Shown here: positions 54,671 through 63,793 of the stretch, piece after piece
Position numbering within the stretch: position 1 is the first letter of the stretch
Layout of the letters: each line of letters opens with the position of its first letter
Source: RH-AL1 sp965249685
GTDB lineage: Bacteria > Pseudomonadota > Alphaproteobacteria > Rhizobiales > Beijerinckiaceae
Assembly (NCBI GenBank): GCA_965249685.1
Contig: CBDFMN010000003.1
Location: 310,001-374,000, forward strand
Length of the DNA: 64,000 nucleotides
Direction: 5' to 3'
Translations under genes and position numbers: made by a program
Notes under the pieces: generated by a model
Seen by the model: the letters and a program-made list of their open reading frames with translations, nothing else
Told to the model about the DNA's origin: nothing
The model's database searches: none

Positions 54671-56410
54671 TCAGGCCGCTCGAGAGCTGGACGTCGGGGT
54701 GGTGAATTGGTTGATGAGGTCGTCGACCTCTTCGATGGGGACCGGCTTGCTGAACAGGTAGCCCTGCACGGAGGTGCAACCGCTCGCGCGGATGCGCGCC
54801 AATTCCTCCGAAGTCTCGACGCCCTCGGCAATGGTTGTCATGCCGAGGCTAACGCCGAGCGCGGTGATCGCGCGGACGATCGCATTGCGGTCGGCGGACT
54901 TGCCTTTCCCCGATACGAACGAGCGGTCTATCTTGATCTTGTCGAAGGGGAAGCTGTTCAACTGGCTCAGCGATGAATAGCCGGTGCCGAAATCGTCCAT
55001 CGCGACACGGACGCCGTTGGCGCGAATGGTGTGCAGAGTGTCGAATACCGCATCCTTGTTGCGAAGAAGCGCGCTCTCGGTAATCTCGATCTCCAACCTG
55101 TGACCGGGTAGACCGCTCGCCTTCAGCGCCCGGTCGATGGCTGCGATCAGCGCTTGCGGCCGCTCGAATTGGCAGGCCGACACGTTGACGGCGATCGAAA
55201 TGGCGTCCGGCCATGCCGCTGCCTCGCGGCAGGCTTCCCGCAGGATCCATTCGCCCATGGAAACGATCAGCCCAAGCTCCTCCGCGAGCGGGATGAAATC
55301 GCCCGGCGGCACAAGTCCGCGCGTCGGGTGGCGCCAGCGTACCAGCGCTTCAAACCCGACCACCGTGTTGCGGTCGAGGTCGATCTGCGGTTGGTAGTGG
55401 AGTTCCAACTGGCGCAAAGCAATCGCCTTGCGCAGGTCGATCTCCATGACGCGGCGCTGATAGGCGCGCTCGTCCATCGCCGATTCGAAGAAGCAGAACG
55501 TGTCGCGGCCCGCCTCCTTCGCCGCATAGAGCGCGAGGTCCGCGCGTTTGAAAAGCTGCTCCTGGTTCGTCATGCCTTCGGTACTGCCGATGCCCAGGCT
55601 GGCCCCGATATGGACGAGGTGGCCGTCGATAAGGTAAGGACGGCCGATGACGTCTATGAGCCGGAGGGCGAGCTTGGCCGCCGCACCCGCATCCGAACAG
55701 CTATGGATCAGCAGGGCGAATTCATCGCCGCCGAGGCGGGCGACAAAGTCGCCTTCGCGCAGTGCGGAGCTAAGGCGGCGCGCGACCAGCTTCAGCAGCG
55801 CGTCGCCCGTAGGGTGACCGAGCGTGTCGTTGACCGCTTTGAAGCGGTCGAGGTCAAGCAGCATCATCCAGGTCGCCGCTCCCGGCGCCTCGGCCGCGAT
55901 CTTCCCGATGCGCTCAATGAAGAGCGTCCGGTTGGCGAGCCCGGTCAGCGGATCGCGGGAGGCAAGATCGATGGCGCGACGCTCGGCGCCGTGTTGCTGC
56001 GTGATGTCCCGGCAGGACAGGGTCCATAGCCCTGGTCCCGCCGTCGTAACATGCGCCTGGACAACGAGGTGACGGGAGACGCCGGCTGTCAGAACGAACG
56101 GAAGCGCGGCCGCTTGCGAAATCATGGCGGCCGCAGCCGCTTCCAGGATTTTCGCGACGCCAGCCTCATCAAGGACTGCGCAGACCGTCAGCAGGCCATG
56201 AAGGTGGTACCGGGATCGCTCCACGTCCAGCGGGCCGTCGAGAAGCGTAGCCGTGGCACGATTGGCGAAGAGGACATTAAGATTTTCGTCGAAGATCATC
56301 AGCGCCGAAGAGAGGCCGTCTACCGCATCGCGCAATTGTTTCCACGGAATGGGTTTTGCCGTTTCCATCCCGTAAATACGGCCGACCTCCAGTGTCGCAT
56401 CGTCGGTCAC
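54671..56410 (-). CDS. PAS-GGDEF-EAL cyclic-di-GMP enzyme
   Basis: A 579-residue signalling protein. A PAS-like domain (about 25-140: ALMIFDENLNVLFANRATATLL) is followed by GGDEF (about 145-305). It has an intact GGDEF at 227-231 and an RxxD inhibitory site (REGD) five residues ahead of it. The EAL domain (about 325-570) has EALVRW, NVSACQF, EITESALL, DDFGTGYSS, KIDRSF, EGVET and QGYLFSKP, so its metal and catalytic residues are complete. Both cyclase and phosphodiesterase activity are therefore possible. GTG start with GGGGTGA before it. The BLUF gene follows 14 bases downstream. Confidence 0.93.
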   Translation of the reverse strand: MTDDATLEVGRIYGMETAKPIPWKQLRDAVDGLSSALMIFDENLNVLFANRATATLLDGPLDVERSRYHLHGLLTVCAVLDEAGVAKILEAAAAAMISQAAALPFVLTAGVSRHLVVQAHVTTAGPGLWTLSCRDITQQHGAERRAIDLASRDPLTGLANRTLFIERIGKIAAEAPGAATWMMLLDLDRFKAVNDTLGHPTGDALLKLVARRLSSALREGDFVARLGGDEFALLIHSCSDAGAAAKLALRLIDVIGRPYLIDGHLVHIGASLGIGSTEGMTNQEQLFKRADLALYAAKEAGRDTFCFFESAMDERAYQRRVMEIDLRKAIALRQLELHYQPQIDLDRNTVVGFEALVRWRHPTRGLVPPGDFIPLAEELGLIVSMGEWILREACREAAAWPDAISIAVNVSACQFERPQALIAAIDRALKASGLPGHRLEIEITESALLRNKDAVFDTLHTIRANGVRVAMDDFGTGYSSLSQLNSFPFDKIKIDRSFVSGKGKSADRNAIVRAITALGVSLGMTTIAEGVETSEELARIRASGCTSVQGYLFSKPVPIEEVDDLINQFTTPTSSSRAA

Positions 56411-56598
56411 GTTTCACCCCAGTCGTTGCCTGACGACCATGCGGGCGAGAATTTAAGATAATGCTACCGACGTTGCGCTTCTGATGTAAAACCCTGGCCT
56501 CGCAAGCAGGTCGTTTTTGCAACTATAGGTTAGCAGACAACGGTTGCTTACGAATTGCACCCGCCGCCGCGCTTCACTTGCGCGGCGGCGGCTTATCC

Positions 56599-58848
56599 TC
56601 ACAGAAGGTCCTCGATGAGGATCGGGGTCTTGCGTACGCGGATGCCGGTCGCGTTGTAGACGGCGTTGGCGATCGCGGCCGGCATGCCGACGATCCCGAT
56701 CTCGCCGACGGCCTTCGCGCCGATCGGATTGATGACGGCGTCGTCTTCGTCGATCGTCTCGACGATGACCTCGCCGATGTCCGCATTGCTGGAGATGTGA
56801 TAGCCGGCGAGGTTCGTGTTGGCGAACTTGGCCTGCGGCCGGTCGATCCGGCTTTCTTCCAGCAGCGCGAAGCTCGCCCCCCAGATCATGCCCCCGGCCA
56901 GGTTGCTGCGCGCGGTGCGTGGGTTGATGATCTTGCCGCAGCCAAACACACCGACCATCCGCGCCAGGCGGATGGTACGCACCATCGGGTCGATGTGGAC
57001 CTCGGCGAATTGCGCGCCGAAGCTGAAGCTCGTGTGGGTCGCGGTGATCGGCCCATCGAACGCCATGCCGCCGCTCAATCCGGCCTTCATCTTTTTAAGT
57101 TCCATAGCCTCGGGCTTCCACTCGGCCATTTCCTCTATGGCGCGTCCTCCGAGATGGTCGAGGACCTCGCTGATCGCGCGGCCCCGGCCGTCGGGTCCGA
57201 CGAGATGGTCGCCGGCCAGCGTTATGGTCGCGGGGTCCACGCCGGCGAAGGGCGCCCCGGGCGAAGTCGCCCCAGCGAGCAACCGCTGGCGGACCCGCTG
57301 TGCCGCGAGATGGACGGCCGATCCGGCAGAACCCGTGGTGATCGAGCCGCCCGCCATAGGGCCGGACGGTAGGGTACTGTCGCCGAGCGAGACGCGGACG
57401 TGCTCGTCGGTGACGCCGAGCATACCCGCTGCCACCTGACCCAGCACGGTGTAGGCGCCTTGCCCGAGGTCGTGCGCGGCGGTCGACACCAGCACCGTGC
57501 CGTTGGCCGAAAGAGTGACGCGGGCCGCGGCCGGCCCCATCGCGGAAGGATAGGTTGCCGTCGCACAGCCGTAGCCCACCAGCATGCCGTCGGGCGTGCG
57601 GGTCAGGCCCGGCACCTTCTGGCGCTTCTCCCAACCAAACACTTCGGCCCCGCGGCGGAAGCACTGAACGAGCGAACGGCTGCTCCAGGGTACCCCCTTC
57701 ACCGGATCGACCTTGGGCTCGTTTTTTATGCGCAGCTCGATGGGATCCATGTCGAGCGCCTCCGCGAGCTCGTCCACGGCGCTCTCGAAGCCGAAGAAGG
57801 AGCAGGCCTCGGCCGGCGCGCGTTGGAAGCCTGGCGTGTTGACGTCAGTCGCCACCGTCGACTGCTTCGTTCGCAGGGTGGTGCTGTCGTACATGCGAGA
57901 GATCCCCGTCGATCCGGAGAAGGCGATGTGGTCGATCTCCGAGCTTTGGCCCGTCTCCTCGAAGATGATCGACGTCAGAGTGCCGTCGCGCTCGGCACCA
58001 AGCGCGATGCGCGCGCGCGTCGCGGGGCGGAACGAGCCCACGGTAAACATCGCCTCGCGCGGCACGACGAGCTTGACCGGACGCCCGAGCCGCTTTGCGG
58101 CCGATGCGATCAGCACGGTGAAAGGCAAGATCGTCGCCTTGCTGCCGAAGCCGCCGCCGACATACGGGCTCTCGACGTGAACGTCCTCGGGCGCAAGGCC
58201 GAAGATGTTCGCGAGCCCCATCCGCGTGCCCATGACCCACTGGCTCGGCACGTTCACAAGGAGTTTTTCGCCGCTCCAGGCGGCCGTCGTCGCGTAAAGC
58301 TCGATAGGGTTGTGATGCTGAGCCGGCGTCTCGTAGGTGTTGTCGACCTTCACGGGGGCCGCGGCCAGCGCGGAATCCGCGTCGCCCCGCGTGATCGACG
58401 AACTGTCGTCGGTCTCGGTCCTGTGGCCGGGATCGTCCATTGCCGCGGAGGCGTGTTCGGGCGCGTAGGTCACTTTGACCTTGCGGCTGGCTTCCTCCGC
58501 CGCCTCGAGCGTGTCGGCGATGACGATGCCGACGATTTGCCCCGCATAATGAACGGCATCGCTCGACAGAGGCATGAAGGAGGACTGCATGTGTCCTCCC
58601 TTCATGATGAAGGTCTCGTCGCCCATCCCCTGGTTGAAGCTGCGGTGCGTCAGCACGAGGTGCACGCCCGGCACCTTGTCCGCCTCGCTGGTGTCGATGG
58701 ACGTGATACGCCCCTTGGCGACGGCGCTGAGCGTCAAGGCCGCGTGGGCGACGCCGGCATGGGCGAAGTCGGCCGCGTAATGGGCCGTTCCTGCCGCTTT
58801 GGCGCCACCGTCGCGGCGGGTTATGGGACTGCCGATGCCTGCGCTCAT
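56599..58848 (-). CDS. Molybdenum-binding large subunit of a xanthine dehydrogenase-family aldehyde oxidoreductase (PaoC-like)
   Basis: Mo-cofactor subunit, about 749 residues. MSAGIGSPITRRDGGAKAAGTAHYAADF starts the family's first domain. Also present are GGGFGSK for Mo-cofactor binding, RAPAEACSFFGFE, the Gly-rich SMITTG-like AGGSITTGSAGSAV, and the catalytic Glu in AVGEIGIVGMPAAIANAVYNATG. Overall it matches the PaoC/YagR branch. The start overlaps the FAD-subunit stop as ATGA. It is the last of three genes in 2Fe-2S, FAD, Mo order. The substrate is probably an aldehyde, by inference only. Confidence 0.92.
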   Translation of the reverse strand: MSAGIGSPITRRDGGAKAAGTAHYAADFAHAGVAHAALTLSAVAKGRITSIDTSEADKVPGVHLVLTHRSFNQGMGDETFIMKGGHMQSSFMPLSSDAVHYAGQIVGIVIADTLEAAEEASRKVKVTYAPEHASAAMDDPGHRTETDDSSSITRGDADSALAAAPVKVDNTYETPAQHHNPIELYATTAAWSGEKLLVNVPSQWVMGTRMGLANIFGLAPEDVHVESPYVGGGFGSKATILPFTVLIASAAKRLGRPVKLVVPREAMFTVGSFRPATRARIALGAERDGTLTSIIFEETGQSSEIDHIAFSGSTGISRMYDSTTLRTKQSTVATDVNTPGFQRAPAEACSFFGFESAVDELAEALDMDPIELRIKNEPKVDPVKGVPWSSRSLVQCFRRGAEVFGWEKRQKVPGLTRTPDGMLVGYGCATATYPSAMGPAAARVTLSANGTVLVSTAAHDLGQGAYTVLGQVAAGMLGVTDEHVRVSLGDSTLPSGPMAGGSITTGSAGSAVHLAAQRVRQRLLAGATSPGAPFAGVDPATITLAGDHLVGPDGRGRAISEVLDHLGGRAIEEMAEWKPEAMELKKMKAGLSGGMAFDGPITATHTSFSFGAQFAEVHIDPMVRTIRLARMVGVFGCGKIINPRTARSNLAGGMIWGASFALLEESRIDRPQAKFANTNLAGYHISSNADIGEVIVETIDEDDAVINPIGAKAVGEIGIVGMPAAIANAVYNATGIRVRKTPILIEDLL

Positions 58849-59834
58849 GCTGATGTCCTCGCGAATGCGGTCATTGTCGCCTTGGCCACGGCGCGGCGGC
58901 CAAGCTCGATCTTGAAGGCGTTCTGGCCAAGCGGTTGCGCGTGCTCGAAAGCGACCGCGCCAGCACGCTCGGCCAGATCCTGCGTCAACGTCTGGCCTTT
59001 GAGAACGGCGGCCGCCGCGTCGACGCGCCACGGCTTGGTCGCCACACCGCCGAGCGAGACGCGGGCGTCGCGCACCGTGTCGCCGTCCATCTCCAGTGCC
59101 ACGGTCGCCGAGACCACGGCGTAGGCGTAACTCTGCCGGTCGCGAACCTTGAGATACGTCGAGCGCCGCCCCATCGGCGTCGCCCGCACGGTTATCGCGG
59201 TGATGATCTCGCCGTGCTCCAGCACGGTCTCGACGGCCGGGTTTTCGCCGGGGACGACATGGAAGGCGTCGAACGGCACCGTCCGCTTGCCCCTTGCCGA
59301 CGTGACTTCGACGTGCGTGTCGAAGGCGGCGAGCGCGGCACCCCAGTCGCCGGGATAGGTGGCGATGCAGAGGCCCGAGCCTCCGAAAAGCGCCATCTCA
59401 CGCGTTTCGCCTCCGACCGCCGCACAGCCGCTGCCGGGCACCCGTTTGTTGCAGGCGGAGACGCCGTCGCGGAAGTACGGGCAGCGCGTGCGCTGGAGAA
59501 TATTGCCGCCTACTGTTGCCGCATTGCGCAACTGCTGCGAGGCCGCGAGCTGCAGGCTCTGCGCGAGCGCCGGGTAGTCCGCGAGCAGGACCTTGTCTTC
59601 GGCGACATCGGCCATGCGAGCGAGTGCGCCGAAGCGCAGGACCGCTCCGCTGGTGTCGAACGAGGCGAGCTCGCCGAGATGGCCGATATCGACGATCTGC
59701 GAGGGGCCGGCGAGGTCACCGCGCATGAGGTCGACCATCGTCGTGCCGCCGGCGAGAATGGCGGCACCCGACTGCGCCGCTGCGGTCAGCGCCTCGTCGA
59801 GCGAAGCGGGGCGCATGTAGGTGAAGGGCTGCAT
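58845..59834 (-). CDS. FAD-binding subunit of the aldehyde oxidoreductase (PaoB-like)
   Basis: A 329-residue subunit transferring electrons from the Fe-S clusters to FAD. MQPFTYMRPASLDEAL and AILAGGTTMVDLMRG form the FAD site, and NAATVGGNILQRTRCPYF continues it. The insert CPYFRDGVSACNKRVPGSGC, with Cys at three visible positions plus further ones, matches the extra 4Fe-4S cluster of the PaoB/YagS branch, absent from classical CO dehydrogenase CoxM. The C-terminal CODH domain starts near RSTYLKVRDRQSYAYAVV. It is coupled to the large subunit gene by ATGA overlap and lies two bases after the Fe-S subunit gene. Confidence 0.92.
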   Translation of the reverse strand: MQPFTYMRPASLDEALTAAAQSGAAILAGGTTMVDLMRGDLAGPSQIVDIGHLGELASFDTSGAVLRFGALARMADVAEDKVLLADYPALAQSLQLAASQQLRNAATVGGNILQRTRCPYFRDGVSACNKRVPGSGCAAVGGETREMALFGGSGLCIATYPGDWGAALAAFDTHVEVTSARGKRTVPFDAFHVVPGENPAVETVLEHGEIITAITVRATPMGRRSTYLKVRDRQSYAYAVVSATVALEMDGDTVRDARVSLGGVATKPWRVDAAAAVLKGQTLTQDLAERAGAVAFEHAQPLGQNAFKIELGRRAVAKATMTAFARTSA

Positions 59835-59835
59835 C

Positions 59836-60336
59836 TCAGGCCCCTCCCGCCGCGACGTCGCGGATGGCGGCGACGATGTTGGGGTAGGCGCCGCAGCGGC
59901 AGAGATTGCCGCTCATATATTCGCGGATCTCGTTGTCGTCGCGGGCATGGCCTTCCTGGACACAGGAGACCGCAGACATGATCTGGCCGGGCGTGCAGTA
60001 ACCGCATTGCATGGCGTCATGGGCGACGAAGGCTGCCTGCATCGGGTGAGGGGCACCGTTTGCGCCGGCCAGACCTTCGATGGTGACGACCTCGCGTCCG
60101 GCGACGGATGCCGCGAGAAGCAGGCAGGCGAGGTGCCGCCGCCCGTCGACATGGACCGTGCAAGCGCCGCAGGTGCCGTGATTGCACCCCACCTTGGTTC
60201 CCGTCAGGCCAAGGTGCTCGCGCAAAGCGTCGAGCAGGGTCGTGCGGGGATCGAGGGTGAGAGTGTGGTCGTGCCCGTTGACGTGCAGCGTCATCGAGCA
60301 GGGGGTCGCGCCTGGCGCGGCATCGGCAATGCCCAT
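59836..60336 (-). CDS. 2Fe-2S subunit of the aldehyde oxidoreductase (PaoA-like)
   Basis: Small Fe-S subunit. The plant-ferredoxin-type cluster is in VGCNHGTCGACTVHVDGRRHLAC and the second all-helical cluster in QCGYCTPGQIMSAV and GNLCRCGAY. ATG 60336 has AGGA eight bases upstream and gives 166 residues; an ATG at 60357 adds seven. Unlike E. coli PaoA, there is no twin-arginine signal, so this enzyme is probably cytoplasmic. First gene of the three-gene unit. No chaperone gene such as paoD is visible downstream. Confidence 0.92.
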   Translation of the reverse strand: MGIADAAPGATPCSMTLHVNGHDHTLTLDPRTTLLDALREHLGLTGTKVGCNHGTCGACTVHVDGRRHLACLLLAASVAGREVVTIEGLAGANGAPHPMQAAFVAHDAMQCGYCTPGQIMSAVSCVQEGHARDDNEIREYMSGNLCRCGAYPNIVAAIRDVAAGGA

Positions 60337-60357
60337 GGATTGGTTCCTATGGCTCAT

Positions 60358-60686
60358 TTCACATGAAATCTGGAGCTCCCCTATATAGAGCCGAACCAGC
60401 AGGGGTTAAGAGCTCCGCTGCCTAAAAAACTGAGCTTCAGGATAAGACCTCGACCAGTGGGCCGTCGGGGCCTCCTTGACCGCCAGACGCCGGCATGGAG
60501 GCGAACGACGACCGGCCGCAGCTACGTTTTGGTGGCCGCGGATCGACGAAAGGCGGGGGCAGGCTTCCCTTTCCCGCAAGGGCGGCCTATGCACCGGCCC
60601 GGTGCCGCCCGGCCGCACGAGGCCGGCGCTCGGCGTTGTCATCCATTCCGCGTCTGCCAGCCGCGTCACCCACCTAAGGGGTCCCC
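60358..60686. other. Divergent intergenic region, Fe-S subunit gene and ABC exporter
   Basis: About 330 bases with no gene I can support. The palindrome GGAGCTCC at 60372-60379, with AGAGCTCC again at 60409-60416, lies just upstream of the oxidoreductase operon and could be an operator. CCCTATATAGAG between them is AT-rich and promoter-like. The rest is GC-rich and featureless to my eye until AAGGGG before the exporter GTG start. Confidence 0.4.
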
Positions 60687-61609
<923 letters not shown>

Positions 61610-61613
<4 letters not shown>

Positions 61614-62371
61614 ACCTCCACGCCGTTACCGCCATCTACGTGTTCGAGATGAGCCGCTGGATCCGGACCTTGACGCAGAGCGTCCTAGCACCGGTGATCT
61701 CGACGGCGCTTTACTTCGTCGTCTTCGGCTCGGCGATCGGCTCGCGCATGAGCGACGTGGACGGGGTGAGCTACGCCGCCTTTATCGTGCCTGGCCTCAC
61801 CATGCTCTCGATTCTGACGCAGAGCATCAGCAACGCCTCCTTCGGTATCTACATCCCGAAATGGTCCGGCACGATCTACGAGATCCTGTCGGCGCCGGTG
61901 TCTTGGATCGAGATCGTGGCCGGCTTCGTCGGCGCCGCCGCCACCAAGTCCGTGCTGCTCGGCCTCGTCATCCTCGTCACCGCGCGGCTCTTCGTGCGCT
62001 ACGACATCGCGCATCCCGCCTGGATGCTGGCCTTCCTCATCCTCACGGCCGTGACCTTCAGTCTGTTCGGCTTCATCATCGGGATTTGGGCGGACGGGTT
62101 CGAGAAGCTGCAGGTCATCCCGCTGCTCGTCGTCACGCCGCTGACCTTCCTCGGGGGCAGCTTCTACTCCGTCGGCATGCTGCCGCCCGCGTGGCGCATG
62201 GTCAGCCTCTGCAACCCCGTCGTCTACTTGGTCAGCGGCTTTCGCTGGAGCTTCTACGAGACGGCGGACGTCAACGTGGACGTCAGCCTGGGCATGACGC
62301 TCGTCTTCCTGACGGCCTGCTTCGCTGCCGTCTGGTGGATCTTCCGCACCGGGTATCGCCTCAAGGTGTGA
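61610..62371 (+). CDS. ABC-2 type exporter permease
   Basis: Membrane subunit of 253 residues with six predicted helices. The N-terminus MNLHAVTAIYVFEMSRWIRTL leads into SVLAPVISTALYFVVFGSAIG. The ABC-2 signature region is near FIVPGLTMLSILTQSISNASF, and TPLTFLGGSFYSVGMLPPAWR with the final NPVVYLVSGFRWSFY is typical of the NodJ/DrrB branch. It is translationally coupled to the ATPase gene. About 70 bases downstream is tRNA-Gln. Confidence 0.93.
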
Positions 62372-62442
62372 CCGCCACGCGGCGTTGACAGCCCGTAGCG
62401 CAGATCATAGACAGCGATGGCCCAGACGCGTGCCCCGCGCCT

Positions 62443-62516
62443 TGGGGGATAGTTCAACGGTAGAACAGCGGACTCTGACTCCGTTAATCTTGGTTCGAAT
62501 CCAGGTCCCCCAGCCA
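62443..62516 (+). tRNA. tRNA-Gln (CTG anticodon)
   Basis: A complete cloverleaf. The acceptor TGGGGGA pairs with TCCCCCA, followed by discriminator G and an encoded CCA. The D-arm holds AGTTCAACGGTAGAAC. The anticodon stem GCGGA/TCCGT carries loop CTCTGAC with CTG at 62475-62477. The T-arm contains GGTTCGAATCC. A degraded copy of the anticodon-loop-to-3'-end half lies at 63492-63535. Confidence 0.97.
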
Positions 62517-62744
62517 TTGTTCCGCTGCTGTTGTCGCCTTCTTCCACGTGACGGCCGGTGCCGTTTTGCAGATCGTTTTGAGAAGTTCGTTCCGATCCTA
62601 TCCCGGCGCGACGCCTTTCACCCTTCCTTGATCGGCCCCTTCCGGTCGCTATTGCACAAGCACTCCAGAGCATGCACGCGGCGTAACATCGTCCATGCCG
62701 TAGTTAGAGCCTCTGTGCATGGCGATCGCGCGGGCAACACGTCG

Positions 62745-63044
62745 CTAAACGCCGGCGACCTTCTTCAGCGCCTCGCCCATCCGTACCTGCCAGCCTCGCC
62801 CGCCCGCCTTGAAGTGCTCGAGGACGGCGCGATCGAGCCGCAGCGTCACGCTTGCTTTCGTCGGCGCCTTCTGCGGCCCGCGACGCTTGATCGAAGCGGC
62901 CGCCTCGGGGAACGCGGCCGCGAACGGTTGCGCCGCCGCGAAATTCGCAGCCGTCCATTCCGGATTGTCGCTGACCTCGGCGAGGTCCGCGTCGGTGTAG
63001 CCGCGTGTCTCGTCGCGTTCCGCGACGCTCTTTTCCCTCGTCAT
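62745..63044 (-). CDS. brnA: BrnA family antitoxin
   Basis: A 99-residue antitoxin. An N-terminal flexible region (MTREKSVAERDETRGYTDADL, here the start MTREK and the DNPEWTAANF segment) leads into the C-terminal ribbon-helix-helix TKASVTLRLDRAVLEHFKAGG and GWQVRMGEALKKVAG, the standard BrnA ending. GGGAG lies before the ATG, which overlaps the brnT stop as ATGA. BrnA neutralises the RNase toxin BrnT and represses its own operon in characterised systems. Here the toxin reading frame is broken, so the antitoxin may be a survivor of decay or act as an orphan regulator. Confidence 0.88.
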   Translation of the reverse strand: MTREKSVAERDETRGYTDADLAEVSDNPEWTAANFAAAQPFAAAFPEAAASIKRRGPQKAPTKASVTLRLDRAVLEHFKAGGRGWQVRMGEALKKVAGV

Positions 63045-63285
63045 AGCTGCTCCCGTTCCTTCTTGCTGGCCGGGCGCAGGCTGATGATCGCGAACGCCTC
63101 CGAGCCGACTGGCTTGAAGATCACCGCCACCGCTTTCCCGCCGAGCAGGCCGAGCGCCTTGTAGCGCCCGCCCTGCGCCGGCAGGACGATCGCGCCCGCG
63201 AAGAAGTCCTCTTCGACGTCGGTCAGGTCGAGCTTGTGCTTCGCAAATTGGCAAGGCGCTTTGGGGGATCGCAGGTGATCTTCAC
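63041..63285 (-). pseudogene. brnT: BrnT family RNase toxin with single-base frameshift
   Basis: Most of a BrnT toxin is readable in one frame: FAKHKLDLTDVEEDFFAG, GGRYKALGLLGGKAVAVIF and the ending AIISLRPASKKEREQL. But the typical N-terminus is in another frame. The GTG at 63285 gives VKITCDPPKRLANL and then runs to a TGA after seven more codons. Adding one base near 63246 would join ANL to AKH, giving the usual family start. The only upstream start in the downstream frame is a TTG at 63304, which would replace the first 15 or so residues. I interpret it as a 1-nt deletion; a sequencing error is possible. Confidence 0.8.
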
Positions 63286-63304
63286 ATGCTGTTTGTAGCT
63301 GCAA

Positions 63305-63793
63305 TCTGCCGAGCTACCAAGCTAATTGTAGTGACGGTATACGTCGGTATTGTCGCTTGATGGGCCGCGCTCGATCCGCGCCGGATTGCAGAAACGCGTT
63401 TGGAAAAAGGCAGCTAAGTCACTGATCCCTATAGGACCGACGAGGGGCTGTTTTGACGACTTACCTTGTAGCCTCAGGCACTTCCGGCCGCCTCTGACTC
63501 CGTTGATCTCGGTTCGAATTCAGGTCGCTCCAGCCGAAGGGCGTGCGCTCCACGATCCCTGTGGCGTCCAACCGCGTCTCTATCGTCGACCGGGCGAGCC
63601 GCAGCTTGGCTGACGCGCGCTCGGCGAACGCGGGGCGAGCGTCACGCGCCCCCATGCGTCCAGGGCGCGGCTCGCTGCTCGGCCCCAAGCCTCGAGCTTC
63701 GCCGCGTCGGCATGCGACAGCCGCGGGATCCTCATTTGTGATCGGCCACGACATCATCCTGCAACAGTCCAGATCCATGGTGGGCGCTCTCCG
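63305..63793. other. Degraded region around tRNA-Gln fragment
   Basis: About 490 bases with no gene I can support. It holds the tRNA-Gln fragment at 63492-63535. To its right, a short minus-strand frame near 63610-63740 reads RLSHADAAKLEAWGRAASRALDAWGR in pieces, and another frame reads AKLRLARSTIETRLDATG. These could be shreds of one decayed gene, but I cannot name it. No integrase remnant is visible. Confidence 0.4.
63492..63535 (+). repeat. Partial tRNA-Gln copy (attachment-site-like)
   Basis: This 44-base stretch matches tRNA-Gln from the anticodon loop to the last CC (62473-62515) with a handful of differences and one inserted base. CTCTGACTCCGTT and GGTTCGAAT are kept exactly. It is in the same orientation as the tRNA, about 1 kb away. 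Integrating elements leave such 3'-half copies as right attachment sites. The 1-kb stretch between the two copies contains the brnTA remnants. Confidence 0.8.
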
